Below are positions 25,280 to 33,109 of a DNA stretch of 64,000 bases, in pieces. The position numbers and the translations under genes are program-made. Source of the stretch: VAZQ01 sp036502925 (GTDB lineage Bacteria; Pseudomonadota; Alphaproteobacteria; Rhizobiales; Xanthobacteraceae); contig DASXXS010000190.1 of NCBI GenBank assembly GCA_036502925.1, positions 1-64,000 of the forward strand, read 5' to 3'. The notes beneath the pieces were generated by a model. It was given only the letters and a program-made list of their open reading frames with translations, had not been told where the DNA came from and did not search any database. Every line of letters starts with the position of its first letter. Position 1 is the first letter of the stretch.

Positions 25280-26695
25280 TTAGAGCGAGGGCTGCGCCAT
25301 GGTCTCGACCAGCAGTCCAACGTCGTCGGTCTCTTCGATCGCCCACAATCCGCGCGCCAGCTCGGCGGTGCCGGCGGCGCCGAGAGCGGGCGCGACGAGA
25401 GCGTGGAACTTGGCTTGCAGGCCCTGATCGTCGAGCGGCACCAGCCGTGAGCCGAGCGCCTCGTCGGCCTGGCGCGTGAAGGTGCCGTGCGCCGTGGTGA
25501 GCGTTACCCGGGCCGGACGCAATTGCGGATAGAGCCGGTCGATCGCGGGCGGCGCCGTGACATGGACTTTGGCGGCAAGCGCGGCGAGCAACCGGTCGCG
25601 ACGGTGCTGCTCGCCAAAATGTTCCAGCTTGATCGCGCGGAACTTGAGCGCCAGTGCCATCAGGTAAGGGAAGCTGAGTTGGGCGCTGGCAAAATCATCC
25701 CAGCCGGTTTCGGCATGCTCGGCGGCGATGCGGTAGGTCTCGGTGTCGACGCGGATGATCTCTTCGGTCGCGATGTTCTCGTCCGTGAGCAGGCCGATCA
25801 TCGCCTCCACGGCCGGCTGGATATGGCGGCAGCACGGATAGGGCTTGATGTAGCAATCGATGATGCCGAACGGCACCGAAGGCGGCAGCTCGATGCCGCG
25901 CGCCCGGCCGGCACGGCCGAACGCAAAGGCCTGCATGAAGCCGTCGCGCGCCTCAAGCACATTGGGCGGCCCTTCGATGCCTTGTCCTGCCAGCAGCGCC
26001 GCTTGCAGCCCCTCGCGGGCGGCGTGGCCGGCGTGCAGCCGCTTGATATCGGCGCCGCCATTGACGAAGGCAAACAGTCCGGCACCGCTGCTCGCCGCGA
26101 GCCCCAGCGCGTTGGCCAGCCGCGGGGCGGAAAGGCCGCGCAGCTTGCCGGCCGCCATGGCGGCTCCCAGCACCGCCACCGCCCCGGTCGGATGGAAGCC
26201 GCGCTGGCGCAGGTCGGGATGGCAGGCACGGCCGATGGCGGTCACGGTCTCGTAGCCCGCCGCCAGCGCCTCGATGAATGCCCTGCCGGACGTCTTCCGG
26301 CCACTTTTGCGACCTTGGGCGAGGGCGAGCAATGCCGGCACCACGGTGCAACCCGGATGCACCGAGCCCTGCCGGTAGCCGTCGTCGAGCTCGATGCCAT
26401 GGGCCGCGGTGCCGCCCAGGAAGGCGGCGTCCAGGAGATCGGCACGCCGCGCGCGCCCCGGCACCGCCACGCTGCCGGCCGGCCGTACCGACGCCAGCAT
26501 CGCCTCGGCGCGGGTGGCCACGTCGCCGCCGGCGCCCGCGATCATCACCCCGACGGTGTCCATGAGATGGCGCTTGGCGTAATGACGGACCTCCTGGCTG
26601 AGCTCGCCAAAGCGCAGCCCGCTCACGAAGCCGACCAGCGCGCCGGTTGCGCCGCCGCCTGGATCAACCGCGTGCAGGGCTTCGGCGGACGACAT
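25280..26695 (-). CDS. MmgE/PrpD-family protein
   Basis: A 471-residue member of the family that includes 2-methylcitrate dehydratase and cis-aconitate decarboxylase. Seen: the helical N-terminus (VRHYAKRHLMDTVGVMIAGA), GGTAAHGIELDDGYRQGSVHPG, the conserved RGFHPTGAVAVLGAAMAA and KPYPCCRHIQPAVEAM. The start at MSSAEALHAV has GGAG 6 nt upstream; a TTG 12 bases earlier is the alternative. It is the last gene of an acyl-CoA operon behind an NDP-forming synthetase. True prpD genes usually sit with prpB and prpC, which are absent, so 2-methylcitrate is not the assured substrate. Confidence 0.9.
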   Translation of the reverse strand: MSSAEALHAVDPGGGATGALVGFVSGLRFGELSQEVRHYAKRHLMDTVGVMIAGAGGDVATRAEAMLASVRPAGSVAVPGRARRADLLDAAFLGGTAAHGIELDDGYRQGSVHPGCTVVPALLALAQGRKSGRKTSGRAFIEALAAGYETVTAIGRACHPDLRQRGFHPTGAVAVLGAAMAAGKLRGLSAPRLANALGLAASSGAGLFAFVNGGADIKRLHAGHAAREGLQAALLAGQGIEGPPNVLEARDGFMQAFAFGRAGRARGIELPPSVPFGIIDCYIKPYPCCRHIQPAVEAMIGLLTDENIATEEIIRVDTETYRIAAEHAETGWDDFASAQLSFPYLMALALKFRAIKLEHFGEQHRRDRLLAALAAKVHVTAPPAIDRLYPQLRPARVTLTTAHGTFTRQADEALGSRLVPLDDQGLQAKFHALVAPALGAAGTAELARGLWAIEETDDVGLLVETMAQPSL

Positions 26696-26739
26696 GGAAT
26701 TCTCCAATCAACGCGGCTCCTTGGGCCGATGCCTGAAGC

Positions 26740-28866
26740 TTACACCATAAGCTTCACCAGCGTGTCGACCGCGACCACGCCGAGTCCTGCCGGCCGGACG
26801 ATCAACGGATTGATCTCGGCCTCCAGGATGGCGGGGCCGTCCATCACGGCGAGCCGCGACAGCGCGACGATCGCCTGCGCCAGTGCGGCGAGATCGCCCG
26901 CCGGCAGGCCGCGATAGCCGGCGAGCCGCGTGAGGGCGCGCACCTCGGAGATCATCTGGTGCGCGGTGGCGAGGTCGACCGGCGCCAGGCGCAGGCTGCG
27001 GTCGCGATCGATTTCGGTGAAGATGCCCCCGGCCGCCGCCATGACGAGAGGCCCGACGTCGCGATCCACCCGGTAGCCGATGAGGATCTCGCCGAGGCCG
27101 GAGATCATGGGCTGCACCAGTACCCGATCCACGGTGGTGCCGGGCTGGCGTTCCGCAACGCTCGCGCGGATCTGCCGGATCGCCGCCAGCAGCGCATCGC
27201 TGTCCGGGACCCCGAGCACGATCCCGCCGATGTCGGTCTTGTGCGCGATCCCGGCCAACTTGACGGCGACCGGATAAGGGAAGGGCAGGGCCGGGACGCG
27301 CGTCACGTTGACGTCGATCGCGATCGTCGGTGCACGGGCGATCCCGAGGCGATCGAGCAGCCCGTGAGTTTCGAGCTCGTCGCCCCAGCCGCCGCCATCG
27401 CCCGGGCTAGCCCCATCGCCGAGATCCGCAGACCGGGTCGGCGCGGTGAGCAACCGAGGCTCTCGACGCCTCAGCGCGGCCGCGATGGCGTCGGCGCAGG
27501 CCTCAGGGGTGCGGAAATTCGGCACGCCGGCCCGGCTCAGTGCCGCCAGAGCGGCGGGAGCATCCGGGACCAGGAAGGCGGCAAGCGGCTTGGCGGAGCC
27601 CGCACAGTCGATGATCGGCTTGACGGCGAGGTCGGGGTGAAACCGCGCCGAGGAGCCGACGACCGCCAGCACGAGATCGAATTCCGGTGCCGTTACAATG
27701 ACATCGAGGGCGGCCTTCATGCTCTCGTAGCGGGTTCCCGCCAGCGTGAGATCAATGAGCCGCGCCGGCTTGACCGCAATGCCGGCGGCGGCGAGCCGCG
27801 CCAAGGTGGCGGCGCTGGGTGGCTCGATCCGCACCCCGCGCACCGCCAGCGGGTCGACCACCATGGTGGCGCCGCCGGCCGTGGTGGTGACCACGCCCAC
27901 CTGGGGCGGCCGCGCGCCTTCCGCCACTCGCGCGCGCATCGGCACGCGGGCCAGCAGCGGCATTCCCTCGATCAGGCCGTCCAGGGTATCGACCCGCGCC
28001 ATGCCGCAATCGGCCAGGAACGCTGCCGCCACATCGTCCTCGCCGGCTAGCGCGCCGGTGTGGGAGACCGCGAGCTCGCGCGCCTCGAACGAACGCCCGA
28101 GTTTGTAGGCCAGGATCGGTTTGCTGCATCGTGCGGCCGCGAGCGCGAAGGCGCGCAGCGTATCGGCATGACGCAGCGATTCGAGGAACAGCATGTAGCC
28201 CTCGATCGCCGGATCATCGAGCGTTGCCGCGCAGATCTCGCCGAGCGAAAGATCGACCTCGTTGCCGACCGAGATAAGGCCGGCAAAACCGATGCCGCGC
28301 GCCAGGCCGCGCGACAGCAGCGCCCCGATCATCCCGCCGCTATGGGAAGCGGCAAAGATGCGGCCGGCCGGGAGCGGGTGCTCGTCGAAAGCCGCGTTGG
28401 CGGTCAGCATCACCTTGGCGCGCAGGTTCACCACGCCGAGGCTCGATGGCCCGACGATGCGCAGCCCGGTGCGGGCGGTGACGTCGCGCAACTGCGCCAC
28501 GCGCGCCGCGCCCGCCTCGCCCGCCTCGGTGAAGCCGTCGGCGAGCACGGTCGCGATTTTCACGCCGAGCCGGCCGCAGTCCTGCACGGCTTCGACCGCG
28601 TCTTGCGTTCCGGTCACGATATAGACGTGCTCCGGCACCTCCGGCAGCGCCGCGAGCGAGGGCCAGGCGCGCTCGCCCAGCACCGTTTCGCGCCGCCCGT
28701 TCACCGGATAGATGCGTCCCGCATAGCCGGCCTGCTGCAAATATTTGAGCGGCCGGCCGGCGGTCTTGCCGGCGTCGTTTGATTGGCCGACGATCGCGAC
28801 CGAGCGCGGCGCCAGCAGCGCCTGCGCCAGGCCGCCCGTGTTGGTCTCATTCGGCGGCGTCAGCAT
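26740..28866 (-). CDS. Acyl-CoA synthetase, NDP-forming (CoA-binding plus ATP-grasp)
   Basis: A 708-residue enzyme converting an acid, CoA and ATP to acyl-CoA via a phosphohistidine. Domains in order: CoA-binding Rossmann (SVAIVGQSNDAGKTAGRPL, residues 20-110), succinyl-CoA-ligase-like domains (GIGFAGLISVGNEVDLSLGE; AYKLGRSFEARELAVSHTGA, with the probable phospho-histidine in SHTGA), and C-terminal ATP-grasp (FPYPVAVKLAGIAHKTDIGG; GLGEILIGYRVDRDVGPLVM). The start ATG lies inside what would be the end of the upstream acyl-CoA dehydrogenase if its amber codon were sense. No good ribosome site is present, so it probably depended on coupling to that gene. Confidence 0.9.
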   Translation of the reverse strand: MLTPPNETNTGGLAQALLAPRSVAIVGQSNDAGKTAGRPLKYLQQAGYAGRIYPVNGRRETVLGERAWPSLAALPEVPEHVYIVTGTQDAVEAVQDCGRLGVKIATVLADGFTEAGEAGAARVAQLRDVTARTGLRIVGPSSLGVVNLRAKVMLTANAAFDEHPLPAGRIFAASHSGGMIGALLSRGLARGIGFAGLISVGNEVDLSLGEICAATLDDPAIEGYMLFLESLRHADTLRAFALAAARCSKPILAYKLGRSFEARELAVSHTGALAGEDDVAAAFLADCGMARVDTLDGLIEGMPLLARVPMRARVAEGARPPQVGVVTTTAGGATMVVDPLAVRGVRIEPPSAATLARLAAAGIAVKPARLIDLTLAGTRYESMKAALDVIVTAPEFDLVLAVVGSSARFHPDLAVKPIIDCAGSAKPLAAFLVPDAPAALAALSRAGVPNFRTPEACADAIAAALRRREPRLLTAPTRSADLGDGASPGDGGGWGDELETHGLLDRLGIARAPTIAIDVNVTRVPALPFPYPVAVKLAGIAHKTDIGGIVLGVPDSDALLAAIRQIRASVAERQPGTTVDRVLVQPMISGLGEILIGYRVDRDVGPLVMAAAGGIFTEIDRDRSLRLAPVDLATAHQMISEVRALTRLAGYRGLPAGDLAALAQAIVALSRLAVMDGPAILEAEINPLIVRPAGLGVVAVDTLVKLMV

Positions 28867-28927
28867 GGCGTTTGCGCTGATCGAAGCGGCGATCGAAGAT
28901 GTGCTCGGCGATGCGATTCTTCAGAAT

Positions 28928-30013
28928 CTAGATCGAGCCGCCGGCGATCATCCAGCCGCGCGTGCGCCGCATGCAATATTCGACCAGCGTCTCGTGGCTG
29001 TAGCCGAACGCGCCCATGACCTGGATGGAATCGTTGGCCACCTCGAAGCCGGTCTGGTTGCAGGCCGCCTTGGCGAGCGCGGTCTCGTAGGCCGAGGGCA
29101 GGCCACGGTCCGCATTGACGGCCGCCCGATAGAGCAGGAGCTGCGCGCTTTCGAGCTTGATCGCCATCTCGGCGAACTTCCATTGCAAGCCCTGGAATTC
29201 GCACAGCGGCCGGCCGAATTGCTCGCGGGTCAACGCGTAGGCGCGTGCCGCATGGTAGGCATAGCGCCCGAGCGCCAGCGCCCGCGCCGCGTTGCCGAGG
29301 CGCTCGACATTGAAGCTCGACATCTGCTTCTTGAAGCCGCCCGGCCCGAGCAGGACGTTCTCGGCCGGCACCCGGCAGTTCTCGAAGTGCAGCTCGCACC
29401 ACTCTTCCCCGCTCATGAAGCTCGACGGCTGGCCGATCGAAAATCCGGGCGTGCCGCGCTCGACGATCAGCGAGCCGATGCCGCCCAGGCCGGGCCCGTA
29501 GCGCACATAGACGAGAAAGATCGCCGCGTCCGGGCTGAAGGTGGAGAACACCTTGGTGCCGTTGACGAGGTAGCCCGATCCGTCCGGCCGCGCGCTGGTG
29601 GCGAGGTCGGTCACCGCCGAGCCGGCGTCGGGCTCGGTCATGGCGAGGCTCAAAACCATGCGGCCGGCCAGGAGATCGGGCAGCCAGCGTTGCTTCTGGG
29701 CGGGCGTGCCATATTCCGCGAAGGTGCGGATCGGGCCGAAATTGCCGAACTGGACGACGTCGGCGCTGCGCGGGCACACCGCGGCGATCTGCTCGATGGC
29801 AATGATGGCATCCATGAGCGTTCCGCCCTGGCCGCCGTCAGCTTGCGTGAGGGTGATGCCCATGAGTCCCTGGGCGCTCATCAGCTTGGCCACGTCGAAC
29901 GGGAAGCCGGACGCGTGGGCGCGCTTGAGCGCATCCTGCTCGAGCTGCGCCAACGCGAAGCGGCGCACCTGGTCCGCGAACAGCCTCTGCTCCTCGGTGA
30001 ATTCGAAATTCAT
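28928..30013 (-). CDS. Acyl-CoA dehydrogenase with premature in-frame amber stop
   Basis: FAD-dependent alpha,beta-dehydrogenation of acyl-CoA. 361 residues are encoded: N-terminal helical domain (MNFEFTEEQRLFADQVRRFA), middle strand domain (LSLAMTEPDAGSAVTDLATS, GYLVNGTKVFSTFSPDAAI), and C-terminal helices to MRRTRGWMIAGGSI. There the frame meets TAG (28928-28930). Reading on gives ILKNRIAEHIFDRRFDQRKR and ends at TGA 28847, exactly the expected family C-terminus (GGSxEILKN). The missing residue is probably Glu (GAG to TAG, one base). So the gene lacks about 27 codons; the product may be unstable, the stop may be read through, or the base may be a sequencing error. Ribosome site AGAGGG upstream. 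Confidence 0.88.
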   Translation of the reverse strand: MNFEFTEEQRLFADQVRRFALAQLEQDALKRAHASGFPFDVAKLMSAQGLMGITLTQADGGQGGTLMDAIIAIEQIAAVCPRSADVVQFGNFGPIRTFAEYGTPAQKQRWLPDLLAGRMVLSLAMTEPDAGSAVTDLATSARPDGSGYLVNGTKVFSTFSPDAAIFLVYVRYGPGLGGIGSLIVERGTPGFSIGQPSSFMSGEEWCELHFENCRVPAENVLLGPGGFKKQMSSFNVERLGNAARALALGRYAYHAARAYALTREQFGRPLCEFQGLQWKFAEMAIKLESAQLLLYRAAVNADRGLPSAYETALAKAACNQTGFEVANDSIQVMGAFGYSHETLVEYCMRRTRGWMIAGGSI

Positions 30014-30068
30014 GCAGCCCTCTTGATCAGTGTATCACGCGTTGGCGCTCAGGCATGCTCCCATCATT

Positions 30069-30563
30069 TCATCTGCCCGCCGCAAGACGGATGTCCTTGA
30101 TGATCATGAACAGGTGTCGGGCATCGCTCGGAGATGGTGTGAAGCCAAAGTGGCGGTAGAACGCCGCGGCTCGGTCGTCCTTGGCGTGAACGGCGAGCGC
30201 GCGCACGCCAATCACGTCGGCGACCTGGAGCGTGCGCCCGAGTGCGTCGAGTAGCAACCCGGCACCAATGCCGTGGCCTTGCGCCTCGGTATGGACAGCC
30301 AGGCGCGCGAGCACCAGCAGCGGGATGGGATGGCGGGGCATGCCCTCGACGACGCGCTCGGGAGCTTCCGCGTGCTGAACCTCGCCGGCGACGATCGTGT
30401 GGAAGCCGACGACCCCAGTGTCGCGCAAGGCAACATAGGTCTGTGACGAGTTCGCCTGTTGGGCTTGCAGCGCGTGACGTATGAGGAAGCGGTCAAGCTC
30501 GGGTTGCCCGCAGGTAAATTTCTCGACGGCGTGGGTGCGATGCAATTTCTCGATATGGAGCAA
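30069..30563 (-). CDS. GNAT-family toxin of a type II toxin-antitoxin pair (TacT/AtaT-like)
   Basis: Probable acetyltransferase toxin that modifies aminoacyl-tRNA, 164 residues if started at TTG 30563. The TacT plan is clear: IEKLHRTHAVEKFTCGQPEL at the N-terminus, VVGFHTIVAGEV, LLVLARLAVHTEAQGHGIGA with the acetyl-CoA loop, and DRAAAFYRHFGF with the catalytic Tyr. It follows a DUF1778 antitoxin, whose stop is 4 nt upstream of that TTG. No ATG exists in this frame near the junction. A longer frame from 30683 only runs inside the antitoxin. Confidence 0.85.
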   Translation of the reverse strand: MLHIEKLHRTHAVEKFTCGQPELDRFLIRHALQAQQANSSQTYVALRDTGVVGFHTIVAGEVQHAEAPERVVEGMPRHPIPLLVLARLAVHTEAQGHGIGAGLLLDALGRTLQVADVIGVRALAVHAKDDRAAAFYRHFGFTPSPSDARHLFMIIKDIRLAAGR

Positions 30564-30567
30564 TGCG

Positions 30568-30858
30568 TCACGGTTCGCTTTTAGGGTCGAACACGGAAGG
30601 CTCGCGAAACAACCGCTCGAGGCGCGCATGACGGCGCGGCGGCGCGTCGAGCGCGGCCACGAAGGCATCCCAGCTCTTGGCATCGAGCATGAAGACGCGC
30701 CGATCTGCTAAACGCTCTTCGGCCTCGCTCAGCGCCGTGTCGAGAACGAATTCACTCACGGACTTGCGCTGGGCGGCTGCGGCCGCCTGCAAGGTCCGTT
30801 TTGCGGCCCGGGTCAGCCGCAGATCAAGCTTCTCCGTCCGATTGCTACGTTGAGGCAT
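30568..30858 (-). CDS. DUF1778 antitoxin (TacA-like, ribbon-helix-helix)
   Basis: A 96-residue antitoxin starting MPQRSNRTEKLDLRLT. The N-terminal half is a ribbon-helix-helix DNA-binding domain (KLDLRLTRAAKRTLQAAAAA, SVSEFVLDTALSEAEERL), and the C-terminal half (DAKSWDAFVAALDAPPRRH) wraps the toxin in known TacA complexes. It should autorepress the pair. Upstream on this strand GTGACA-N18-TACTCT could be the promoter, which would leave almost no leader before the ATG; no Shine-Dalgarno is seen. Confidence 0.88.
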   Translation of the reverse strand: MPQRSNRTEKLDLRLTRAAKRTLQAAAAAQRKSVSEFVLDTALSEAEERLADRRVFMLDAKSWDAFVAALDAPPRRHARLERLFREPSVFDPKSEP

Positions 30859-30942
30859 ATAAATAGAGTACCACAATTCGCCAGACAATGTCACGACAAT
30901 TCGGGAGGCGCATACCCTGGCACCTGCCGAAAGGGTGGCCTC

Positions 30943-31974
30943 TCATTCCGCCTTGGCGCCCGACTTCCGCACGATGGCCGACCATTTGGTCTCCTCGCGA
31001 TCGATGTCGGCGGCGTATTCGTCGGGGGTGCTGGGCAGCGGCTCGGTGCCGTCCGCGGCCATGCGCTCCCTGGTGTCCGCTGCATTGAGCGCGTCGCGCA
31101 GCGCCCCATTGAGCTTGTCGATGACCGGCCGCGGCGTGCCGGCAGGCGCCACGATCCCGTAACGCAGCACCGATTCATAGCCCGGCAGCCCCGCTTCGGC
31201 GACCGTCGGCAGGTCCGCGAGCACGCCGGAACGCTGCGCGCCGGTCACCGCCAATGCCCGGACCTTGCCGTCGCGGGCGAGCCCGATCGCAGGCGGCAGC
31301 GAGCTGAAATAGACCGCCACATGGCCGCCCATCAGATCGGTGAGCGCGGGCGCGCTGCCGCGGTAGGGGACATGGGTGAGCGTGATGTGGGCCATCTGCT
31401 CGAACAGCACGGTGCCGAGATGGATGCCGCTGCCGACGCCGGCCGATGCGTAGTTGAGCTTCCCCGGCTCGCGCTTGGCGAGATCGATCAGTTCGCCGAT
31501 GGAGCGCGCCGGCAGGCCCGGGTAAACGAGCACGACCAGCGCGCTGGTGCCGATCAGGCCGACCGGGGCGAAATCCTTGCGCGGGTCGTAGCCGACATTG
31601 TTGTAGAGCGTCGGATTGACGCCGAGCGTGCCGGTTCCGCCGATGACGAGCGTGTAGCCGTCCGGCGCGCTCCTGGCCACCTGGCGGGTCGCGTTGCTGC
31701 CGCCGGCGCCGGCCCGGTTCTCGACGACGATCTGCTGGCCGAACGTCCGGCTCATCTTCTCGGCCACCACGCGCGCCATCACGTCGTTGCCGCCGCCGGC
31801 CGCATAGGGGACGACCAGCGTGATGGCGCGGCTCGGATAGTCCTGCGCGTTCGCGCCAACGGCCCAGCAGGCGAGGGCTGCAGCCAGCATCGCCCGCACC
31901 CCCACCCTGGCCGTCTCCCGCTTGCAGGGGAGGGAACGGGGAGGGGCCTGGATTCTCGTCGCCATCCCGCTCAC
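30943..31974 (-). CDS. TctC/Bug-family solute-binding protein
   Basis: Periplasmic binding protein, 343 residues from GTG 31974, which overlaps the upstream tctC stop by 4 bp. Motifs: QDYPSRAITLVVPYAAGGGN, IVVENRAGAGGSNATRQVA, PDGYTLVIGG, LTHVPYRGSAPALTDLMGGH, YGIVAPAGTPRPVI and the EYAADIDREET end. The N-terminus is odd: about 22 residues between the start and the hydrophobic MLAAALACWAVGANA are encoded by an intergenic-type repeat (31901-31946). The true start could be ATG 31965 or ATG 31890. Tandem paralogue of the next gene. Confidence 0.9.
   Translation of the reverse strand: MSGMATRIQAPPRSLPCKRETARVGVRAMLAAALACWAVGANAQDYPSRAITLVVPYAAGGGNDVMARVVAEKMSRTFGQQIVVENRAGAGGSNATRQVARSAPDGYTLVIGGTGTLGVNPTLYNNVGYDPRKDFAPVGLIGTSALVVLVYPGLPARSIGELIDLAKREPGKLNYASAGVGSGIHLGTVLFEQMAHITLTHVPYRGSAPALTDLMGGHVAVYFSSLPPAIGLARDGKVRALAVTGAQRSGVLADLPTVAEAGLPGYESVLRYGIVAPAGTPRPVIDKLNGALRDALNAADTRERMAADGTEPLPSTPDEYAADIDREETKWSAIVRKSGAKAE
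31901..31946. repeat. G-rich/C-rich repeat, family 2, copy A, inside the 5' end of a tctC gene
   Basis: CCCACCCTGGCCGTCTCCCG continuing CTTGCAGGGGAGGGAACGGG. It matches 61187-61234 almost base for base, including CGCTTGC and GGGGAGGGAACGGG. The inner CTCCC-CGCTTGC-GGGGAG part can form a hairpin. Here it lies in the frame of the signal-peptide region of a tctC gene. Confidence 0.7.
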
Positions 31975-32951
31975 TCGCCCTTCAAGCCGAGCGCGTTCAC
32001 GACTTTCGACCAGCTCGTCTCCTCCCGGTCGATGTCGGCTGCATATTCTTCCGGCGTGCTCGGCAAGACTTCGGTGCCATCGGTGGCAAGCCGCTGGCGC
32101 ACATCCTCAGCGGCGAGCGCCAGGCGCAGCTCCTTGTTCAGCCGCTCGACGATCGCCCGCGGAGTTCCCCCCGGCGCCACCAGCCCATAGCGCAATGCCG
32201 CCTCGTATCCGGGCAGGCCGGATTCGGCCACCGTGGGCAAATCGGGGAGGAGGCTCGAGCGCCGCGCGCTGGTCACCGCGAGCGCCCGCAGCAGTCCGCT
32301 TTCGGCTTGGCCATGGGCGGTCGGGATCGGGGTGAACATCATCGGGATGTGGCCGCCCAGGAGGTCGGTAATGGCAGGCCCGGTTCCCTTGTAGGGAACG
32401 TGGGTGAGCTTGAGCCCCGCCGTGGTGGCGAAGAGCTCTCCGGCGAGATGCCCGACGGTGCCGATGCCGGCCGAGCCGTAGTTGATCTCGCCCGGATGCT
32501 CCCTCGCATAGGCGATCAGCTCGGCGACCGAGTGCACGGGAAGGCTCGGATGCACCACCAGCATCGTGGGTGCCGATCCGATGCGGCCGATGGCGGCGAA
32601 GTCCTTGCGCGGCTCGAAGCCCGCATTGGCATAGAGACTCGGCCCGATCGCCAGCGTGCCGGTATAGCCGAGCAGCAGCGTGTAGCCGTCGGCCGCGCTC
32701 TTGGCCACGTAGCGTGCCCCGATGGTGCCGCCGGCGCCGCCGCGATTCTCCACGACGATCGACTGGCCGAGCGTCTCGCTCATCTTCTCGGCCACGATGC
32801 GCGCGACCAGCGAGACGCTGCCGCCAGGCGGGAACGGCGAGACCAGCACGATGGGACGGGCGGGATAATCCTGTGCGGACGCCGCGACGGGGGCGGCAAG
32901 CGCCAGCAGGACCGCCGCCATCCACCGTGACATTTTCGCGAGCCTGCTCAT
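31971..32951 (-). CDS. TctC/Bug-family solute-binding protein
   Basis: Periplasmic binding protein, 326 residues from MSRLAKMSRWMAAVLLALAA (signal peptide, cleavage after ASA). Motifs: QDYPARPIVLVSPFPPGGSV, IVVENRGGAGGTIGARYVA, DGYTLLLGYTGTLAIG, LTHVPYKGTGPAITDLLGGH and YGLVAPGGTPRAIV, ending DIDREETSW. GAGG and AAGG lie just upstream of the ATG. It is a tandem duplicate of the following gene, with a 4-bp overlap (GTGA). No TctA/TctB genes accompany it. Confidence 0.92.
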   Translation of the reverse strand: MSRLAKMSRWMAAVLLALAAPVAASAQDYPARPIVLVSPFPPGGSVSLVARIVAEKMSETLGQSIVVENRGGAGGTIGARYVAKSAADGYTLLLGYTGTLAIGPSLYANAGFEPRKDFAAIGRIGSAPTMLVVHPSLPVHSVAELIAYAREHPGEINYGSAGIGTVGHLAGELFATTAGLKLTHVPYKGTGPAITDLLGGHIPMMFTPIPTAHGQAESGLLRALAVTSARRSSLLPDLPTVAESGLPGYEAALRYGLVAPGGTPRAIVERLNKELRLALAAEDVRQRLATDGTEVLPSTPEEYAADIDREETSWSKVVNALGLKGE

Positions 32952-33109
32952 ACCTTGCCTCGGATGCCCATGATGAAGCCGCAGAAGTTCCATGCTAGCT
33001 TTCTCCTGCGGGCAAAGTAAGGGACGCCGGCGGGCGGTTGATCGCCGTGATCGACCACCGCGCTGGCGAAGCCCGCGCTTCCAAAGCTCGACCAGAGGGG
33101 TGACGAAGA

